From the NCBI RefSeq assembly GCF_002215215.1, contig NZ_CP018632.1, positions 5,390,501 to 5,454,500 on the forward strand: a stretch of 64,000 bases of DNA. The letters run 5' to 3'. This stretch comes from Granulosicoccus antarcticus IMCC3135. Lineage in GTDB: Bacteria > Pseudomonadota > Gammaproteobacteria > Granulosicoccales > Granulosicoccaceae. Below, in pieces: positions 40,155 through 51,417 of the stretch. The position numbers were made by a program, and so were the translations under genes. Under the pieces are notes generated by a model that worked only from the letters and a program-made list of their open reading frames with translations, had not been told where the DNA came from and did not search any database. How positions within the stretch are numbered: the stretch's first letter is position 1; the number at the start of each line of letters is the position of its first letter.

Positions 40155-43100
40155 TCAATACAGTAGTTCAACATTACCCTCACCGGTTAGTCGACCTAAC
40201 TGGTCGATCAATTCCAGCTGTGGGGTCACCGCCCAGCGATTACCAGCCCGAATGCGGGCTTGCGCCTGATCGTTCTGGTAGCTGAACCATACTGGAATTG
40301 TTCCGCTCTTGTAATTCGACAGCGTACTGATCATCTCGTCCAGCGCACCGGGCTGGCAGTTCTGACCATTGAGACGAATCAGTAACTGACGTGCAAATCG
40401 TCCTCGGGCACTCGCCATATCGTATATTTCGCGCGCCTTTATCTTGAAACCACCGTTGAATTCGTCCGGACTTATATCGCCATCGACGATCAACACCTCA
40501 TCCTTGACGATCAGATGGCCACTACTGTCTATCTGTTCGCCCCGCATGGTTACCTCGATCCGTGCAGTCCCATCGTCCAGAGTGACAAACAGCATGCGCC
40601 CATGATGCCCATCACGCTGTCGCACTCCCATGACCAGCCCCGCGGCAACCACCGGCACGCCTCGTGGTCGGAAAGAAGGACCAGAATCGGCACTGTTAGC
40701 CTTGCCGCAGACCACCTTCAGCCTGCCGTGAGTGAAATTACCCAGCTCGGCCAGATACTCATTGATCGGATGGCCACTCAGATACAGACCCAGCGTATCT
40801 TTTTCGGCCCGCAGACGTTCGCGATCACTCCAGTCAGGCAACGTGAGCATCAGCTCCGGCTCATCGGCTTCTACCGGCTCACCCAGGCCGAACATATCGT
40901 TCTGACCGGCGGCCTTGTTCTTGTGAAACTGATCCGCACCGCGCAATGCGCTGGCCAGATGCGCCCACAAGCTGGCCCGGTTGGGGCCCAGCACATCGAC
41001 AGCTCCGGCCTTGACCAAGGCTTCAAGCACCCGCTTGTTCACGGTGCCAGGCGCAGCTCTGCGACACAGGTCATCCAGAGAATCAAAAACACCGTTCTGA
41101 TCACGCGCCTCCAGCACATTGGCCAGTGCCGCCTCACCGACGCCCTTGATAGCGCCCAGGCCATACAGCACGGTTTTCTCGTCTACCACTGAAAAACGCA
41201 CCGATGAACGATTGATATCCGGTGGCAGTACGGTCAGCCCCATGACATTACATTCATCGATCAGACCGACCACCTTTTCGGTGTTGTCCATATCAGCCGA
41301 CATAACAGCCGACATGAAAGCGGCCGGATGATGACATTTCAGCCAGGCGGTCTGATAGGACAACAAGGCATAGGCGGCCGAGTGCGACTTGTTGAAGCCG
41401 TAACCGGCGAATTTTTCCACCAGGTCGAAGATATTGCCCGCCAGCCCAGGGTCGATGTCATTGCCGGTACAACCATCCAGAAAGACCTGGCGCTGCTTGG
41501 CCATCTCTTCTGCCTTCTTCTTACCCATGGCACGACGCAGGATATCCGCGGTGCCGAGCGAGAACTTGGCCATGACCTGAGCGATACCCATGACCTGTTC
41601 CTGATACAGGATGACCCCGTAGGTCGGCTCCAGTATGGGTTTCAGGATTTCCAGCTGATAATCTTCATGTGGCCAGGCCACTTTCTTGCGGCCATGCTTC
41701 CGGTCGATAAAGTCATCAACCATGCCCGACTGCAAAGGCCCCGGTCGATACAGGGCCACCAATGCGATGATGTCCTCAAAACTATCTGGACGCAGGCGTT
41801 CAATCAGGCGCTTCATACCCGCGGATTCAAGCTGGAACACCGCCGTTGTCTGCGCATCCTGCAGCAGCTTGTAGGTGGGTGCATCATCCAGCGGCAAGGC
41901 CAGCAGATTCAGCGGTTCATCACGATGCCGATCAATCTCCTTGACCGCATTATCGATAATGGTCAGGGTACGCAGACCCAGAAAGTCGAATTTGACCAGT
42001 CCGACATCTTCTGCGTCATCCTTGTCAAATTGCGTCACCAGGCTCGAACCGTCAGGCTCGCAGTACAACGGTGCAAAGTCGGTCAGCGAGGTGGGTGCGA
42101 TAACCACACCCCCGGCATGTTTGCCGCAGTTACGCGACAGGCCTTCAAGCGACAGGGCCATATCCAGCAAGGCGGTGACTTCTTCGTCTTCCTTGTAGGC
42201 CCGGGCCAGATCCTCAGACTCGGCCATAGCCTTGGTCAGCGTCATGCCAACCTCAAAAGGCACCATCTTGGAGATGCCATCGACAAAACCGTAAGGGTGG
42301 CTCATGACACGACCCACGTCACGCACCACCGCCTTGGCAGCCATGGTGCCGTAGGTGATGATCTGCGAGACTCGGTGAGAACCGTATTTCTGGGACACGT
42401 ACTGAATGACGCGATCGCGCCCATCCATACAGAAATCGATATCGAAATCCGGCATCGATACCCGCTCAGGATTCAAGAAGCGCTCGAACAGCAGGTCATA
42501 GGCCAGTGGATCCAGATCGGTGATCGTCAGAACGTAGGCCACCAGGGAGCCGGCACCTGAACCACGACCCGGACCGACAGGAATATCGTTATCGCGTGAC
42601 CACTTGATGAAGTCCGCAACAATCAGGAAGTAGCCGGGGAATCCCATACCGGCGATAACGTCCAGTTCACGCTTGAGCCGCGCATCATACGGGATGCGAA
42701 TCTCGGCAAAATCCGGTCGACTGGTGTCATAGAGTTGCTTGAGGCGCGTTTCCAGGCCTTCTTCTGCCGAGGCATAGAAGAACTCGGTTTCGGTCATGCC
42801 CTCAGGGATCGGGAAGTCGGGTAGAACCGGAGTACCCAGCTTCAGGGTCAGATTGCAGCGCTTGGCAATCTCCACGGAGTTTTCCAGCGCGATCGGAATA
42901 TCGGCGAACAGTTCATGCATCTGCTCTGCAGACTTGAGGTATTGCTCTTCGGTCACCAGTTTCGGCCGACGCGTATCCGCCAGTACATATCCGGTCTGAA
43001 TACAGAGCCGTGTTTCGTGCGCACTGAAATCACCGGCTTTCAGAAAGCGGACATCATTGGTGGCCACCACAGGTATATCGGCCTTGACGGCGATATCGCA

Positions 43101-43703
43101 GGCACCCACGATGTACTGCTCTTCAAATTCCTTACCGGTGCGGCACAGCTCCAGGTAATAGCGATCGCCGAAAACTGTTTGCCAACGGGTAGCCAGTTCC
43201 AGAGCTTCGTCAGCGTGGCCACGTTTCAACGCCTGTCCGATATCACCCTCTACACCACCTGATAGTACGATCAAGCCTTCGTTCGCCTCGAAGATCCATT
43301 CCAGGTCGACGATCGGTGAGCCACTGCTCTGCCCTTCCTGATAACCGCGCGATACCAGATTGGTCAGATTGCGATAGCCATCGGCATCCTGCACCAACAG
43401 GATGACACGGGATATCTCGTCATCGGGCAGTGCGCCACGCACCCCCATGTCGACCCCGGCAATCGGCTTTACACCAGCCGCCAGAGCGGCCCGGTAATAT
43501 TTCACCAGAGAAAACATATTGCAGCGATCAGTTACCGCTGCCGCCGGCATGCTCTGCTTTACCTGTTTGGCCAGCGGTTTGATGCGTACGGTGCTGTCAA
43601 CCAGCGAGAATTCAGTGTGAATGCTCAGATGTACGAAGGCAGGCGCTGCCGGTGATAGCTCGGCAAGCTCGACAATGGCCGTATCCACGTTCTCGTCCGT
43701 CAT
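40155..43703 (-). CDS. dnaE: DNA polymerase III subunit alpha
   Basis: The 1182-residue replicative polymerase has an N-terminal PHP domain ([15 protein letters not shown]), the catalytic aspartates in [49 protein letters not shown], and a C-terminal OB-fold ([20 protein letters not shown]). Length and order match E. coli DnaE. It starts at an ATG overlapping the rnhB stop by 4 bp. Confidence 0.98.
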   Translation of the reverse strand: MTDENVDTAIVELAELSPAAPAFVHLSIHTEFSLVDSTVRIKPLAKQVKQSMPAAAVTDRCNMFSLVKYYRAALAAGVKPIAGVDMGVRGALPDDEISRVILLVQDADGYRNLTNLVSRGYQEGQSSGSPIVDLEWIFEANEGLIVLSGGVEGDIGQALKRGHADEALELATRWQTVFGDRYYLELCRTGKEFEEQYIVGACDIAVKADIPVVATNDVRFLKAGDFSAHETRLCIQTGYVLADTRRPKLVTEEQYLKSAEQMHELFADIPIALENSVEIAKRCNLTLKLGTPVLPDFPIPEGMTETEFFYASAEEGLETRLKQLYDTSRPDFAEIRIPYDARLKRELDVIAGMGFPGYFLIVADFIKWSRDNDIPVGPGRGSGAGSLVAYVLTITDLDPLAYDLLFERFLNPERVSMPDFDIDFCMDGRDRVIQYVSQKYGSHRVSQIITYGTMAAKAVVRDVGRVMSHPYGFVDGISKMVPFEVGMTLTKAMAESEDLARAYKEDEEVTALLDMALSLEGLSRNCGKHAGGVVIAPTSLTDFAPLYCEPDGSSLVTQFDKDDAEDVGLVKFDFLGLRTLTIIDNAVKEIDRHRDEPLNLLALPLDDAPTYKLLQDAQTTAVFQLESAGMKRLIERLRPDSFEDIIALVALYRPGPLQSGMVDDFIDRKHGRKKVAWPHEDYQLEILKPILEPTYGVILYQEQVMGIAQVMAKFSLGTADILRRAMGKKKAEEMAKQRQVFLDGCTGNDIDPGLAGNIFDLVEKFAGYGFNKSHSAAYALLSYQTAWLKCHHPAAFMSAVMSADMDNTEKVVGLIDECNVMGLTVLPPDINRSSVRFSVVDEKTVLYGLGAIKGVGEAALANVLEARDQNGVFDSLDDLCRRAAPGTVNKRVLEALVKAGAVDVLGPNRASLWAHLASALRGADQFHKNKAAGQNDMFGLGEPVEADEPELMLTLPDWSDRERLRAEKDTLGLYLSGHPINEYLAELGNFTHGRLKVVCGKANSADSGPSFRPRGVPVVAAGLVMGVRQRDGHHGRMLFVTLDDGTARIEVTMRGEQIDSSGHLIVKDEVLIVDGDISPDEFNGGFKIKAREIYDMASARGRFARQLLIRLNGQNCQPGALDEMISTLSNYKSGTIPVWFSYQNDQAQARIRAGNRWAVTPQLELIDQLGRLTGEGNVELLY

Positions 43704-44311
43704 GGAGCGGGTACCACCTGGGTTTGACTGGCTGCCCGCTGCAGAGCTTCGCGAACAGGTTTGAAGGAGCGCCTATGCAGAGGCGTGACACCATGCTCGA
43801 TCAGAGCCTGGCGATGCTGGGCAGTCGGATAACCCTTGTGGCCGGCAAACCCATAGTTCGGGTACTGCTCATGTAACTCCATCATCATGTGATCGCGCAT
43901 GACCTTGGCAATGATGGAGGCGGCGCTGATGGACTGTACTCGCTGGTCACCCTTGACGATCGCCTGTGAGGGACAGTCAACTGTCGGACAGCGATTACCG
44001 TCGATCAGTGCCAGATTGGGCCGGACACCAAGTCCCTCCACGGCACGTGACATGGCCAGCATGCTGGCATGCAGAATATTGATGGTATCTATTTCCTCGA
44101 CACTGGCTTCAGCAATGCAGAACGCCAGTGCATCACGGCGGATAATAACGTCCAGACGCTCCCGAGTGGCCTCGTTGAGCAGTTTGGAATCCAGCAGACC
44201 TTCAATGGGCTTGTGCGGATCAAGTATGACCGCTGCAGCCACCACGGGGCCTGCCAATGGACCGCGGCCAACTTCGTCGACACCGGCTATCAAAAAGGGC
44301 TGTATTTGCAT
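43700..44311 (-). CDS. rnhB: Ribonuclease HII
   Basis: A 203-residue enzyme that cuts RNA in RNA-DNA hybrids and removes single ribonucleotides. The acidic active site is visible: [15 protein letters not shown] (Asp-Glu), ALIDGNRCP and [15 protein letters not shown]. The ATG at 44311 gives a typical length. A TTG at 44338 overlaps the lipocalin stop (TTGA) and cannot be excluded. Confidence 0.96.
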   Translation of the reverse strand: MQIQPFLIAGVDEVGRGPLAGPVVAAAVILDPHKPIEGLLDSKLLNEATRERLDVIIRRDALAFCIAEASVEEIDTINILHASMLAMSRAVEGLGVRPNLALIDGNRCPTVDCPSQAIVKGDQRVQSISAASIIAKVMRDHMMMELHEQYPNYGFAGHKGYPTAQHRQALIEHGVTPLHRRSFKPVREALQRAASQTQVVPAP

Positions 44312-44334
44312 CTGCCAAGGATACTGCCTCAGCG

Positions 44335-44868
44335 TCAATCTCCCAAGCCCTGATCGACAAAAATAAGCTCTCCGACTGGAAAGCCCATCGCATCCGCCTG
44401 AGCGATAAATGCCTGTTTCTGCTCATCACTGACGGTAGGTGTGCGCGACAGGAACCACAGATAGGAACGATCATCCCCAGCCACATAGGCCTGAGTGTAA
44501 TTTTCGTCCAGATCGAACACCGCATAGGTCCCGAAAAAAGGCCCGAAGAACGACACCTTCAAGTAACCCTCATCTTGCTCTCTGGCGAACCTGGCCCGGC
44601 CTTCCGCCTCGCTCCATTCCCCGTTTTCATCCAGCCCCTTGTTCAGAACCCGGATCTGACCATTGTCCTTGAGGCTGTATTCTGCCGAAACGTTACTCAA
44701 TCCTCGCTCAAAACGATGATCCAGACGCGCTATTTCGTACCAGGTACCCAGATAGCGATCAACTTCAAAGTTCTGCACCGGCGTAATGCCCTTGGGCAGT
44801 CCTCCGGCACAGGCTGACAACAGCAACAAACTGCCCAGCGATACCAGCCAGCTCAGCGATCCTTTCAT
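44335..44868 (-). CDS. blc: Outer-membrane lipocalin (Blc family)
   Basis: A 177-residue lipoprotein: signal sequence with lipobox LLSAC followed by Ala-Gly-Gly (outer-membrane type). The lipocalin motif [17 protein letters not shown] and the strand [18 protein letters not shown] follow. Blc binds lysophospholipids and fatty acids at the outer membrane. The start at 44868 puts the signal peptide at the N-terminus; the longer frame to 44946 would bury it. It is immediately upstream of rnhB. Confidence 0.93.
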   Translation of the reverse strand: MKGSLSWLVSLGSLLLLSACAGGLPKGITPVQNFEVDRYLGTWYEIARLDHRFERGLSNVSAEYSLKDNGQIRVLNKGLDENGEWSEAEGRARFAREQDEGYLKVSFFGPFFGTYAVFDLDENYTQAYVAGDDRSYLWFLSRTPTVSDEQKQAFIAQADAMGFPVGELIFVDQGLGD

Positions 44869-45089
44869 GCCTGATCTGCCTCCGAGCACACTTTGGCGGG
44901 GCAGTAATAAGGTCAATCGGTCAAGGTAACGTTGCATTTCAAGCACTCGTAATTTGTGGCGAAGGATGAGTCCGTGCTAATAATCATTTGCATGCAGCAT
45001 GACTGGACAATGGGTGCCCTCCCGATTTTACCAACCCATAAACAAGCGATCAGTCGACACTGATCGACTCAGCCGCACAGGTAACACCG

Positions 45090-45650
45090 ATGCAGAGTTT
45101 TGAATTTGACCTTGAAGAGGATCATCCGGACGAACCCGCTGTTGGACTGATCGTGCTGCAAACTGACGAAACCCTGGAGCATGAGCTGCGTCTTGGCTTG
45201 CCAGACAAGATACGGTTGTTCCATAGTCGAATTCCCAACAGCGTCGACATCAGCACCGACAGCCTGCTTGCCATGAAAGCGGCCATGCCGACAACACTCG
45301 CACTGCTCCCCTCAACAACCGCCTTCCGGGTCATTGTCTACGGCTGCACCTCAGCCGCTACCGTCATCGGTGAGCAGGCTGTTACAGAAACGGTCCGGTC
45401 GGTGTTTCCGCAGGTTGCGGTTACCAATCCCCTGAGTGCCATCAAGGCACGCCTGACATCACTGCAGGCAATGGAGGCACTGATAGCGGATACCAGCGTC
45501 GATGCCATCGTTGCCTCCTGCACCAACCTGCGCATGTCCGGCATGCCCTCAGATGCCAGCGCACGATTGGGTGTGCCGGTCATCAGCAGCAACTCAGCAC
45601 TGATCTGGCATATCCAGACACTGTTAGACGCCTGCCACAAAACAGACTGA
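45090..45650 (+). CDS. Shortened Asp/Glu racemase / maleate isomerase-like protein
   Basis: The 186-residue protein has both cysteine motifs of the family: VYGCTSAATVIGE (about residue 89) and VASCTNLRMSG (about 150), plus PVISSNSALIWH. Family members are about 235-250 residues. The block between TNPLSAIKA and DAIVASCTN, normally a LTPY-containing Rossmann half of about 50 residues, is missing in frame. Both catalytic cysteines survive, but the fold may not, so it may be a minimal variant or a decaying gene. Substrate unknown. Confidence 0.7.
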   Translation: MQSFEFDLEEDHPDEPAVGLIVLQTDETLEHELRLGLPDKIRLFHSRIPNSVDISTDSLLAMKAAMPTTLALLPSTTAFRVIVYGCTSAATVIGEQAVTETVRSVFPQVAVTNPLSAIKARLTSLQAMEALIADTSVDAIVASCTNLRMSGMPSDASARLGVPVISSNSALIWHIQTLLDACHKTD

Positions 45651-45722
45651 GCTGCTGCGGGCGCTATTACCGGACAGTCTCCTGAAGGTTCATGAAACAC
45701 GCTGAGTGCCTGATGCGCAAAC

Positions 45723-46679
45723 TCAGGCTAACGTGACTAGCTGATAGAGGATATAGCCTGCATAGCCGAGTATCAGCAGTGCGCCTTCTCGACGCGTGAT
45801 GCGCCAGCCGGTCATCGCCACAAGGATCAATAGTGCGGTGGCTACCAGCATTACCCAGATATCAAAACTGATAATGGTGGCAGGCACCTGTAACGGTTTG
45901 ACCAGGGCGGTGACACCTAAAATACCCAGAATGTTGAACAGATTACTACCCACCACATTGCCAAAAGCCACATCGCTCTGCCCCTTGCGTGCAGCAATTA
46001 CGGAGGTAACCAGTTCGGGCATGGAGGTGCCGATGGAGACAATGGTCAGACCGATGACAGCCTCCGAGATGCCCCACGCTGTCGCCATGGAAACCGCAGC
46101 ACCCACCAGCAACTTCGCCCCGATAATAGTGGCCAGCAGTCCGCCAATCAGCAAGCCTGCAGACTTTGGCATTGACAGCGGCGCCGCATCGATTGATTCA
46201 GCTTCTGCATCATAGACATCACCCGCTGGCGACTTGTGCTTTCGCTCCAGATAGATTGTCGACCCCAGATACAGAAACAGGAAAACCAGTAGCAGGCTTC
46301 CGACCGGGCGACTCAGTGAGCCCATGACAACTACCGCCACACATAACAGCGTGGCAAACACCAACATGGATCCGTCACGCTTGAAGGCGTTCCGGGAAAC
46401 GGCGATGGGCAAGACCAGTGCCGCCACACCCAGAATCAGCAGAATATTGGCAATGTTGCTACCCACCACATTACCAACCGCGATACCTGGCGACCCGACC
46501 ATCGCTGCCTGCACACTGGTTACAAGCTCTGGTGTGGAGGTACCAAAACCGACCAGCGTCAGACCGATAAGCATCGGTGAGACATTGAACTTGTGGGCAA
46601 TGGACACCGCCCCTCGTACCAGCCACTCACCACCCAGAATCAACCCGGCGAAACCGAGTAGTAGAAGCACTATGTTCAA
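45723..46679 (-). CDS. Calcium/sodium antiporter, CaCA family (YrbG-like)
   Basis: A 318-residue membrane protein with the two inverted alpha repeats typical of Ca2+/cation exchangers: GFGTSTPELVTSVQAA with GNVVGSNIANILLILG, and SIGTSMPELVTSVIAA with GNVVGSNLFNILGILG. About ten membrane helices. It exports calcium in exchange for sodium or protons. It stands alone on the minus strand. Confidence 0.94.
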   Translation of the reverse strand: MNIVLLLLGFAGLILGGEWLVRGAVSIAHKFNVSPMLIGLTLVGFGTSTPELVTSVQAAMVGSPGIAVGNVVGSNIANILLILGVAALVLPIAVSRNAFKRDGSMLVFATLLCVAVVVMGSLSRPVGSLLLVFLFLYLGSTIYLERKHKSPAGDVYDAEAESIDAAPLSMPKSAGLLIGGLLATIIGAKLLVGAAVSMATAWGISEAVIGLTIVSIGTSMPELVTSVIAARKGQSDVAFGNVVGSNLFNILGILGVTALVKPLQVPATIISFDIWVMLVATALLILVAMTGWRITRREGALLILGYAGYILYQLVTLA

Positions 46680-46827
46680 GTTGTTTTCCGACAGTATCCG
46701 ATTGATTGTCGAGATCTGCCTTCAGCAGTTCACGATGGCGTGAGAGTGAGGTGAAGTTGCACGTTTTCAAGCGCTGAGAATAAAAATATCAGCTTACGAT
46801 TTCTCCAGACCCGATTATTGTTTCCGG

Positions 46828-47670
46828 CTATAGACCATGACTGCGATCGTAGGCGTTTGGATCCTCCGGCGTAAAGTCTGCCAGCATCTCATCGGAAGGT
46901 GCCAGGATATCTACTTGCAATGGATAACACGGCGTTTCGTCATCCGAATGACTGCTGCCGCAATCACCACCCGGACAGGCAGACAGAGCACCCAGCAACG
47001 GGATATCAGCCAGAAATTCCAGATAGTCTCCCGGGCGAACCGGGCTTGCCTTCATGAAATACTGATGCGTGTCTTTGGTAAATCCGGTACACATGAAAAC
47101 ATTCAGTACATCATGAACAAGGGCTTCGACATCCTGAGTATTGCGACCCAGCTCGCTGGCCATCGCGCGTGTCAGGTTCGAATGGCAGCAGTGATGATAA
47201 TCAACACCCTTCAGCAGACGGTTGGTATAGGGGTCACAGCGCGTACCGATAACATCATGCACACCACCGCCATCGGCATCCCAGCCATACCATTCCAGCG
47301 TGTCGTATGTGATGCTCGCCATGGCCCTGATGCCCGGCATGCTCGACCAGAGTCTGTCGCCACGAGTCAGGTGTGTTGCATGTAACTGCCTGGTCTTGCC
47401 GCTGAAGAAACGCTCGGACAAATCCTCAGAATTCCACAGGTTCAAATCGCCCACTTGCGGACCTTCGACACTGATAATGCGAAAGCCATAACCGGCAGGC
47501 ACCTTGAAGGTGGAGGCCTCTCTGGGTGGCACCATGATGGTGTCGACCACTCGCAGGCTGCTACGCCATTTTTCCAGCCACCCTGAATCACGCCGAGGCA
47601 CTGAATCGACGTTGTAACAGACAACCGGAGGGGCTTGCTGGCGCAGACTGGCATCATCGGGGCGGTTCAT
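46828..47670 (-). CDS. DUF1989 (urea-carboxylase-associated) family protein
   Basis: A 280-residue soluble protein with VPAGYGFRIISVEGPQVGDL, DRLWSSMPGIRAMASITYD, CDPYTNRLL, HHCCHSNL and NVFMCTGFTKDTHQYFMKAS. These are the conserved blocks of DUF1989, linked in some species to urea or amide degradation; the Cys/His clusters suggest a metal. No urea genes are nearby. The start is 47670 (GAGAG upstream) or 47700. Confidence 0.85.
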   Translation of the reverse strand: MNRPDDASLRQQAPPVVCYNVDSVPRRDSGWLEKWRSSLRVVDTIMVPPREASTFKVPAGYGFRIISVEGPQVGDLNLWNSEDLSERFFSGKTRQLHATHLTRGDRLWSSMPGIRAMASITYDTLEWYGWDADGGGVHDVIGTRCDPYTNRLLKGVDYHHCCHSNLTRAMASELGRNTQDVEALVHDVLNVFMCTGFTKDTHQYFMKASPVRPGDYLEFLADIPLLGALSACPGGDCGSSHSDDETPCYPLQVDILAPSDEMLADFTPEDPNAYDRSHGL

Positions 47671-47706
47671 GAAACTCTCGCGTGTCTTGGAATTGTGCAT
47701 TGACTA

Positions 47707-48846
47707 TCAGGCCAGCAGCTCTCGCTCAAGCTCGATCAAGGTCTCAAGGTTATGAGCACTGCAGTAACGATCCACATAAGGTACTACCGGATCCATGTAC
47801 TTGTCAGCCTCACCCGGCTCGAATCGTCCGAGCAAGGGATTGACCCAGACAAGCTTGCCAGCTCGCCGCTGTATTTTTTCCACTTGTTCAGCCAGTTGCA
47901 AAGGTGTGTCCGTATCGCAACCATCACTGAAAATCAGAACCGTCGTCCTGGTGTCGACGCAGCGCATGAGATGCTGCTCATTGAAACTTTCCAGTGAGCC
48001 TGCTATCCGCGTTCCACCCAGCCAGCCCTTGCCCAGACGATTGAGTGTGCGTTCGAAATCGGCTTCACTCAAACGCGCATGGCCGCGGCCCAACTCACTC
48101 AACTCGGTGTTGAACACATAGGCATCGGATCGCTGGAAAACACACATCAGAATTCTGGCAAAGCGCATGAACAGGCGCGCATAAACATCCATTGACTGAC
48201 TGATATCGAGTAACAGAACAAAGCGTCGCAACCTGGGCTTCTTGCGCCGATAGCGCAGTTCTACCGGACGCCCTCCATAGCGTAGCGATAAGCGACTGGA
48301 CTTGCGCAAGTCGACACTGGCACCTCGGCTTGCGATGTATTCGCGCCGAGAAACTCGTCGCCTGGCACGCCTTGCCACCTGCTCCACCAGGTGCTCGATT
48401 TTGCGCATCTGACGTGCATCGAAAACAAACCGGAAATCGGCCAGCGACAATGCCTTGAAATCGCCAGCACCATAGACCTCCTCCTGCTGCTGTTGCTTTT
48501 CCGAGGTGCCTGCCAGCCCTACCAGACGTTGCCGCCCCGTGCTAGCACCATCCAGCTTAGGCTCAGACTGCGTATCCGGCTTTTCACCGTCGACATCCAG
48601 AGACTCACCCACAGCCTGCCAGAAAGTCTCAAACAGGGTATCGAATCGCTGCCAGTCACGCGGGCTGCGACAGGCACAAGCCCGTGTCGTGTTTCGAAAT
48701 TGCGTGCGGGATGTCGCGTATCCGGAGGCAGCCAGACTCTGGATTTCAAGCAGTGTGCCGGGGTCAACGACCAGCTTGTTGGCCCTGAGGTATCTGACAA
48801 AATCGTGCACGCGAATACGCAGATCGATAGCGAGCGACTCGTTCAC
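47707..48846 (-). CDS. VWA domain protein, CoxE family
   Basis: The 379-residue protein has an N-terminal helical part and a C-terminal von Willebrand A domain: metal-site motif LLDISQSMDVYA (DxSxS) and TTVLIFSDGCDTDTP. CoxE-type proteins work with a MoxR-type ATPase to insert metals or activate large enzymes. The start overlaps the upstream ATPase gene by 4 bp. No coxSML genes are nearby, so the target is unknown. Confidence 0.9.
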   Translation of the reverse strand: MNESLAIDLRIRVHDFVRYLRANKLVVDPGTLLEIQSLAASGYATSRTQFRNTTRACACRSPRDWQRFDTLFETFWQAVGESLDVDGEKPDTQSEPKLDGASTGRQRLVGLAGTSEKQQQQEEVYGAGDFKALSLADFRFVFDARQMRKIEHLVEQVARRARRRVSRREYIASRGASVDLRKSSRLSLRYGGRPVELRYRRKKPRLRRFVLLLDISQSMDVYARLFMRFARILMCVFQRSDAYVFNTELSELGRGHARLSEADFERTLNRLGKGWLGGTRIAGSLESFNEQHLMRCVDTRTTVLIFSDGCDTDTPLQLAEQVEKIQRRAGKLVWVNPLLGRFEPGEADKYMDPVVPYVDRYCSAHNLETLIELERELLA

Positions 48847-49718
48847 GGTTGCCCGGGTCGAGAGGCGAATATCAATGCAGCATTGTCCCTTTTGACCAGA
48901 AGCAGATCCTCACGCGTCTTGATCAAAGCGGACAGACTTTGTTGAACCTGCTCGACTGAATCCTGCAAATCGACAATGCCCATCTGCATGAGCGAGGCCG
49001 CCCAATCCAGAGTCTCCGCCACGCCCGGTGCCTTGCGCATGGCCGCACCTCGCAGGCGCTGAACAACGCTCACCAGCTGCCGCGCCAGATGCGAATCGAT
49101 GTCCGGCAGGCGGGCTCGCACAATAGCCAGTTCGCGTTGTTCATCCGGATAATCCAGGTAGTGATACAGGCAGCGACGGCGCAAGGCATCACTGAGTTCG
49201 CGCACACCGTTGGATGTCAGAATGACCTGTGGCCGCCTCTGCGCCGTGAAGGTGCCCAGCTCCGGAATGCTGATCTGAAAATCCGACAGCACCTCCAGCA
49301 GTAAAGCCTCGAACTCCTCATCAGCGCGATCAATTTCATCGATCAGCAACACCACCGGCGTCGTGCTTGAAATCGCACTGAGCAAGGGGCGCTTTATCAG
49401 AAAGTCATCACTGTAAAGCGTCTGCTTCAAGAGCGTCGGATCGGCACTGCCGGCCATCTGGATGGCCAGTAGCTGACGCTGATAGTCCCAGTCATACAAG
49501 GCATGCTGCGCATCCAGCCCCTCATAACATTGCAGGCGAATGAGCGAGGCACCCACGGTCTGCGACAGACACTTTGCCACCTCCGTCTTGCCGACCCCGG
49601 CCTCCCCCTCAATCAATAACGGTTTACCCAGCGCCTGCGCCAGCTCCAGCGCCGCCACCAACGCATCATCCGCCACATACCCCAACCCCTTGAACGCACC
49701 ACCCAATTCCAACACCAC
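48843..49718 (-). CDS. MoxR family AAA+ ATPase (CoxD-like)
   Basis: A 291-residue AAA+ ATPase. Walker A is EGEAGVGKTEVAK (near residue 40), Walker B VVLLIDEIDRADEEFEALL (near 120), and sensor/arginine parts are in ILTSNGVRELSDALRRRCL. MoxR proteins are chaperones that pair with VWA partners, here the overlapping CoxE-type gene. Confidence 0.93.
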   Translation of the reverse strand: MVLELGGAFKGLGYVADDALVAALELAQALGKPLLIEGEAGVGKTEVAKCLSQTVGASLIRLQCYEGLDAQHALYDWDYQRQLLAIQMAGSADPTLLKQTLYSDDFLIKRPLLSAISSTTPVVLLIDEIDRADEEFEALLLEVLSDFQISIPELGTFTAQRRPQVILTSNGVRELSDALRRRCLYHYLDYPDEQRELAIVRARLPDIDSHLARQLVSVVQRLRGAAMRKAPGVAETLDWAASLMQMGIVDLQDSVEQVQQSLSALIKTREDLLLVKRDNAALIFASRPGQP

Positions 49719-50009
49719 CCCTCCAGGTCAGACCACCGTAAACGCTTGATATTTCATCACAATGTGCCTCACAACGATATCTTTATCGCCCTTAATCGAC
49801 TATTAAATGCCTTGAAAAGCCGCGTTTAAGAGCAATACCACTCCAGATTTTAGTCCAGTACTGACACCAGCACACCTGGCGGGACTTTGGCCTGATCGGC
49901 GTTAAATGCCATAATTCGGGCTATAAAACCGTGTATCAAGGGCCCCATAGTGGCGAATTGTGCACATGAATTTAATATAATCAACTACATAGCGTGGTCC
50001 GACCCAGTG
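49719..50009. promoter_or_regulatory. Divergent promoter region between the MoxR-type gene and the M20 peptidase
   Basis: No gene is seen here. TATAAT at 49976-49981 is a perfect -10 box on the plus strand. A second set, TTGGCC at 49887 and CATAAT at 49910, has 17-base spacing. Either could drive the peptidase gene. Confidence 0.35.
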
Positions 50010-51410
50010 ATGAGTGATGTTGAGCGTGTGTTGCAGCAGGTGGATGATGAGTTGCCGAAGGCTTTGGAGCGACTGTTCGAGCTGTTGAGTATTGACAGCA
50101 TTTCGACAGACCCGGCTTACAAGGATTCTTGTGTGAAGGCAGCAGATTGGCTGGTGGAGGATCTGCGCAGCATCGGCTTCGAGACTCAGCGCCATGCTAC
50201 GCCCGGACACCCCATGGTGGTAGGGCATCAGACAGGCGCCAATGACAAAGGTCCACACCTGTTGTTCTATGGTCATTACGATGTTCAGCCGGTAGACCCG
50301 CTGGAGCTGTGGAACAAGCCCCCGTTCGAACCCGCCATTGAGGACACAGAAAAAGGTCAGGTTATCCGGGCACGAGGTGCGGCTGATGACAAAGGTCAGC
50401 TGATGACTTTCGTGGAGGCGTGTCGCGCCTGGAAACAGGTGACCGGTTCCTTGCCAACTCAGGTCAGTCTGTTTTTTGAAGGTGAAGAGGAAAGTGGTTC
50501 ACCGTCGCTGATACCGTTCATGGAAGCCAACAAATCGATGCTCACCGCCGATCTGGCGCTGGTCTGCGACACCGGCATGTGGGACAGCGAAACACCAACG
50601 ATATCCACCATGCTGCGTGGCATGGTTGGCGAGGAAATCACCATCACCGGTCCTTCACTGGATCTGCATTCCGGTATGTACGGTGGCCCCGCCATAAACC
50701 CTATCCGCGTGCTGACCCGCATATTGTCTGACCTGCATGACGATGAAGGCCGTATCACGTTGCCCGGTTTCTATGAGGGGGTCCCTGAAATTACTGCCGA
50801 ACTGCGTGAACAGTGGGCATCGCTGAGTCAGGACGGTAACGAGTTTCTGGAATCGGTGGGTTTGTCGACACCTGCTGGCGAGAAGGATTTTTCTGTTCTT
50901 GAACAGATCTGGGCGCGTCCGACCTGTGACGTCAATGGCATCAGCGGCGGCTATACCGGCGCAGGTTTTAAAACCGTATTGCCATCAAAAGCCATGGCGA
51001 AAGTCAGTTTTCGCCTGGTTGGTGATCAGGACCCGGTCAAGATTCAGCAGTCGCTGTACGACTTCATTGAAGCGCGTCTGCCGCCCGACTGTACGGCCAC
51101 TTACCTGACCAAGGATGGCTCTAAAGCCACAGTCATGCCCGTGGATGCACCCGCCTTCCGACAAGCTCACAAAGCACTGAGCGATGAGTGGCAAAAAGAG
51201 GCCGTCTATGCAGGCTGCGGCGGCTCCATTCCGGTGGTCGGGCATATCAAGCAGATTCTGGGCATGGATAGCCTGTTGATCGGCTTCATGCTTGATGATG
51301 ATGCCATCCACTCACCCAATGAGAAATACTCACTCAATAGTTATCACAAGGGCATTCGCAGCTGGGTACGAATCCTGGATGCACTGTCGCAGGATGAAGC
51401 AGCCACCTGA
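50010..51410 (+). CDS. M20 family metallodipeptidase
   Basis: The 466-residue zinc peptidase has the M20 metal and catalytic residues: FYGHYDVQPVDP (His, Asp), RGAADDKGQ (Asp), FEGEEESGSPSL (Glu-Glu), VCDTGMW (Asp) and DAIHSPNEKYSL (His). A dimerisation domain is inserted (about residues 200-340). Relatives hydrolyse dipeptides in the cytoplasm. I chose the ATG at 50010; the frame reaches a GTG at 49950. Confidence 0.93.
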   Translation: MSDVERVLQQVDDELPKALERLFELLSIDSISTDPAYKDSCVKAADWLVEDLRSIGFETQRHATPGHPMVVGHQTGANDKGPHLLFYGHYDVQPVDPLELWNKPPFEPAIEDTEKGQVIRARGAADDKGQLMTFVEACRAWKQVTGSLPTQVSLFFEGEEESGSPSLIPFMEANKSMLTADLALVCDTGMWDSETPTISTMLRGMVGEEITITGPSLDLHSGMYGGPAINPIRVLTRILSDLHDDEGRITLPGFYEGVPEITAELREQWASLSQDGNEFLESVGLSTPAGEKDFSVLEQIWARPTCDVNGISGGYTGAGFKTVLPSKAMAKVSFRLVGDQDPVKIQQSLYDFIEARLPPDCTATYLTKDGSKATVMPVDAPAFRQAHKALSDEWQKEAVYAGCGGSIPVVGHIKQILGMDSLLIGFMLDDDAIHSPNEKYSLNSYHKGIRSWVRILDALSQDEAAT

Positions 51411-51417
51411 CACTCGT

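Noticed and set aside
41328-42560. 410-codon open frame on the plus strand
   Set aside because: It lies wholly antisense to dnaE; its composition follows from dnaE codon use and it shows no recognisable domain.
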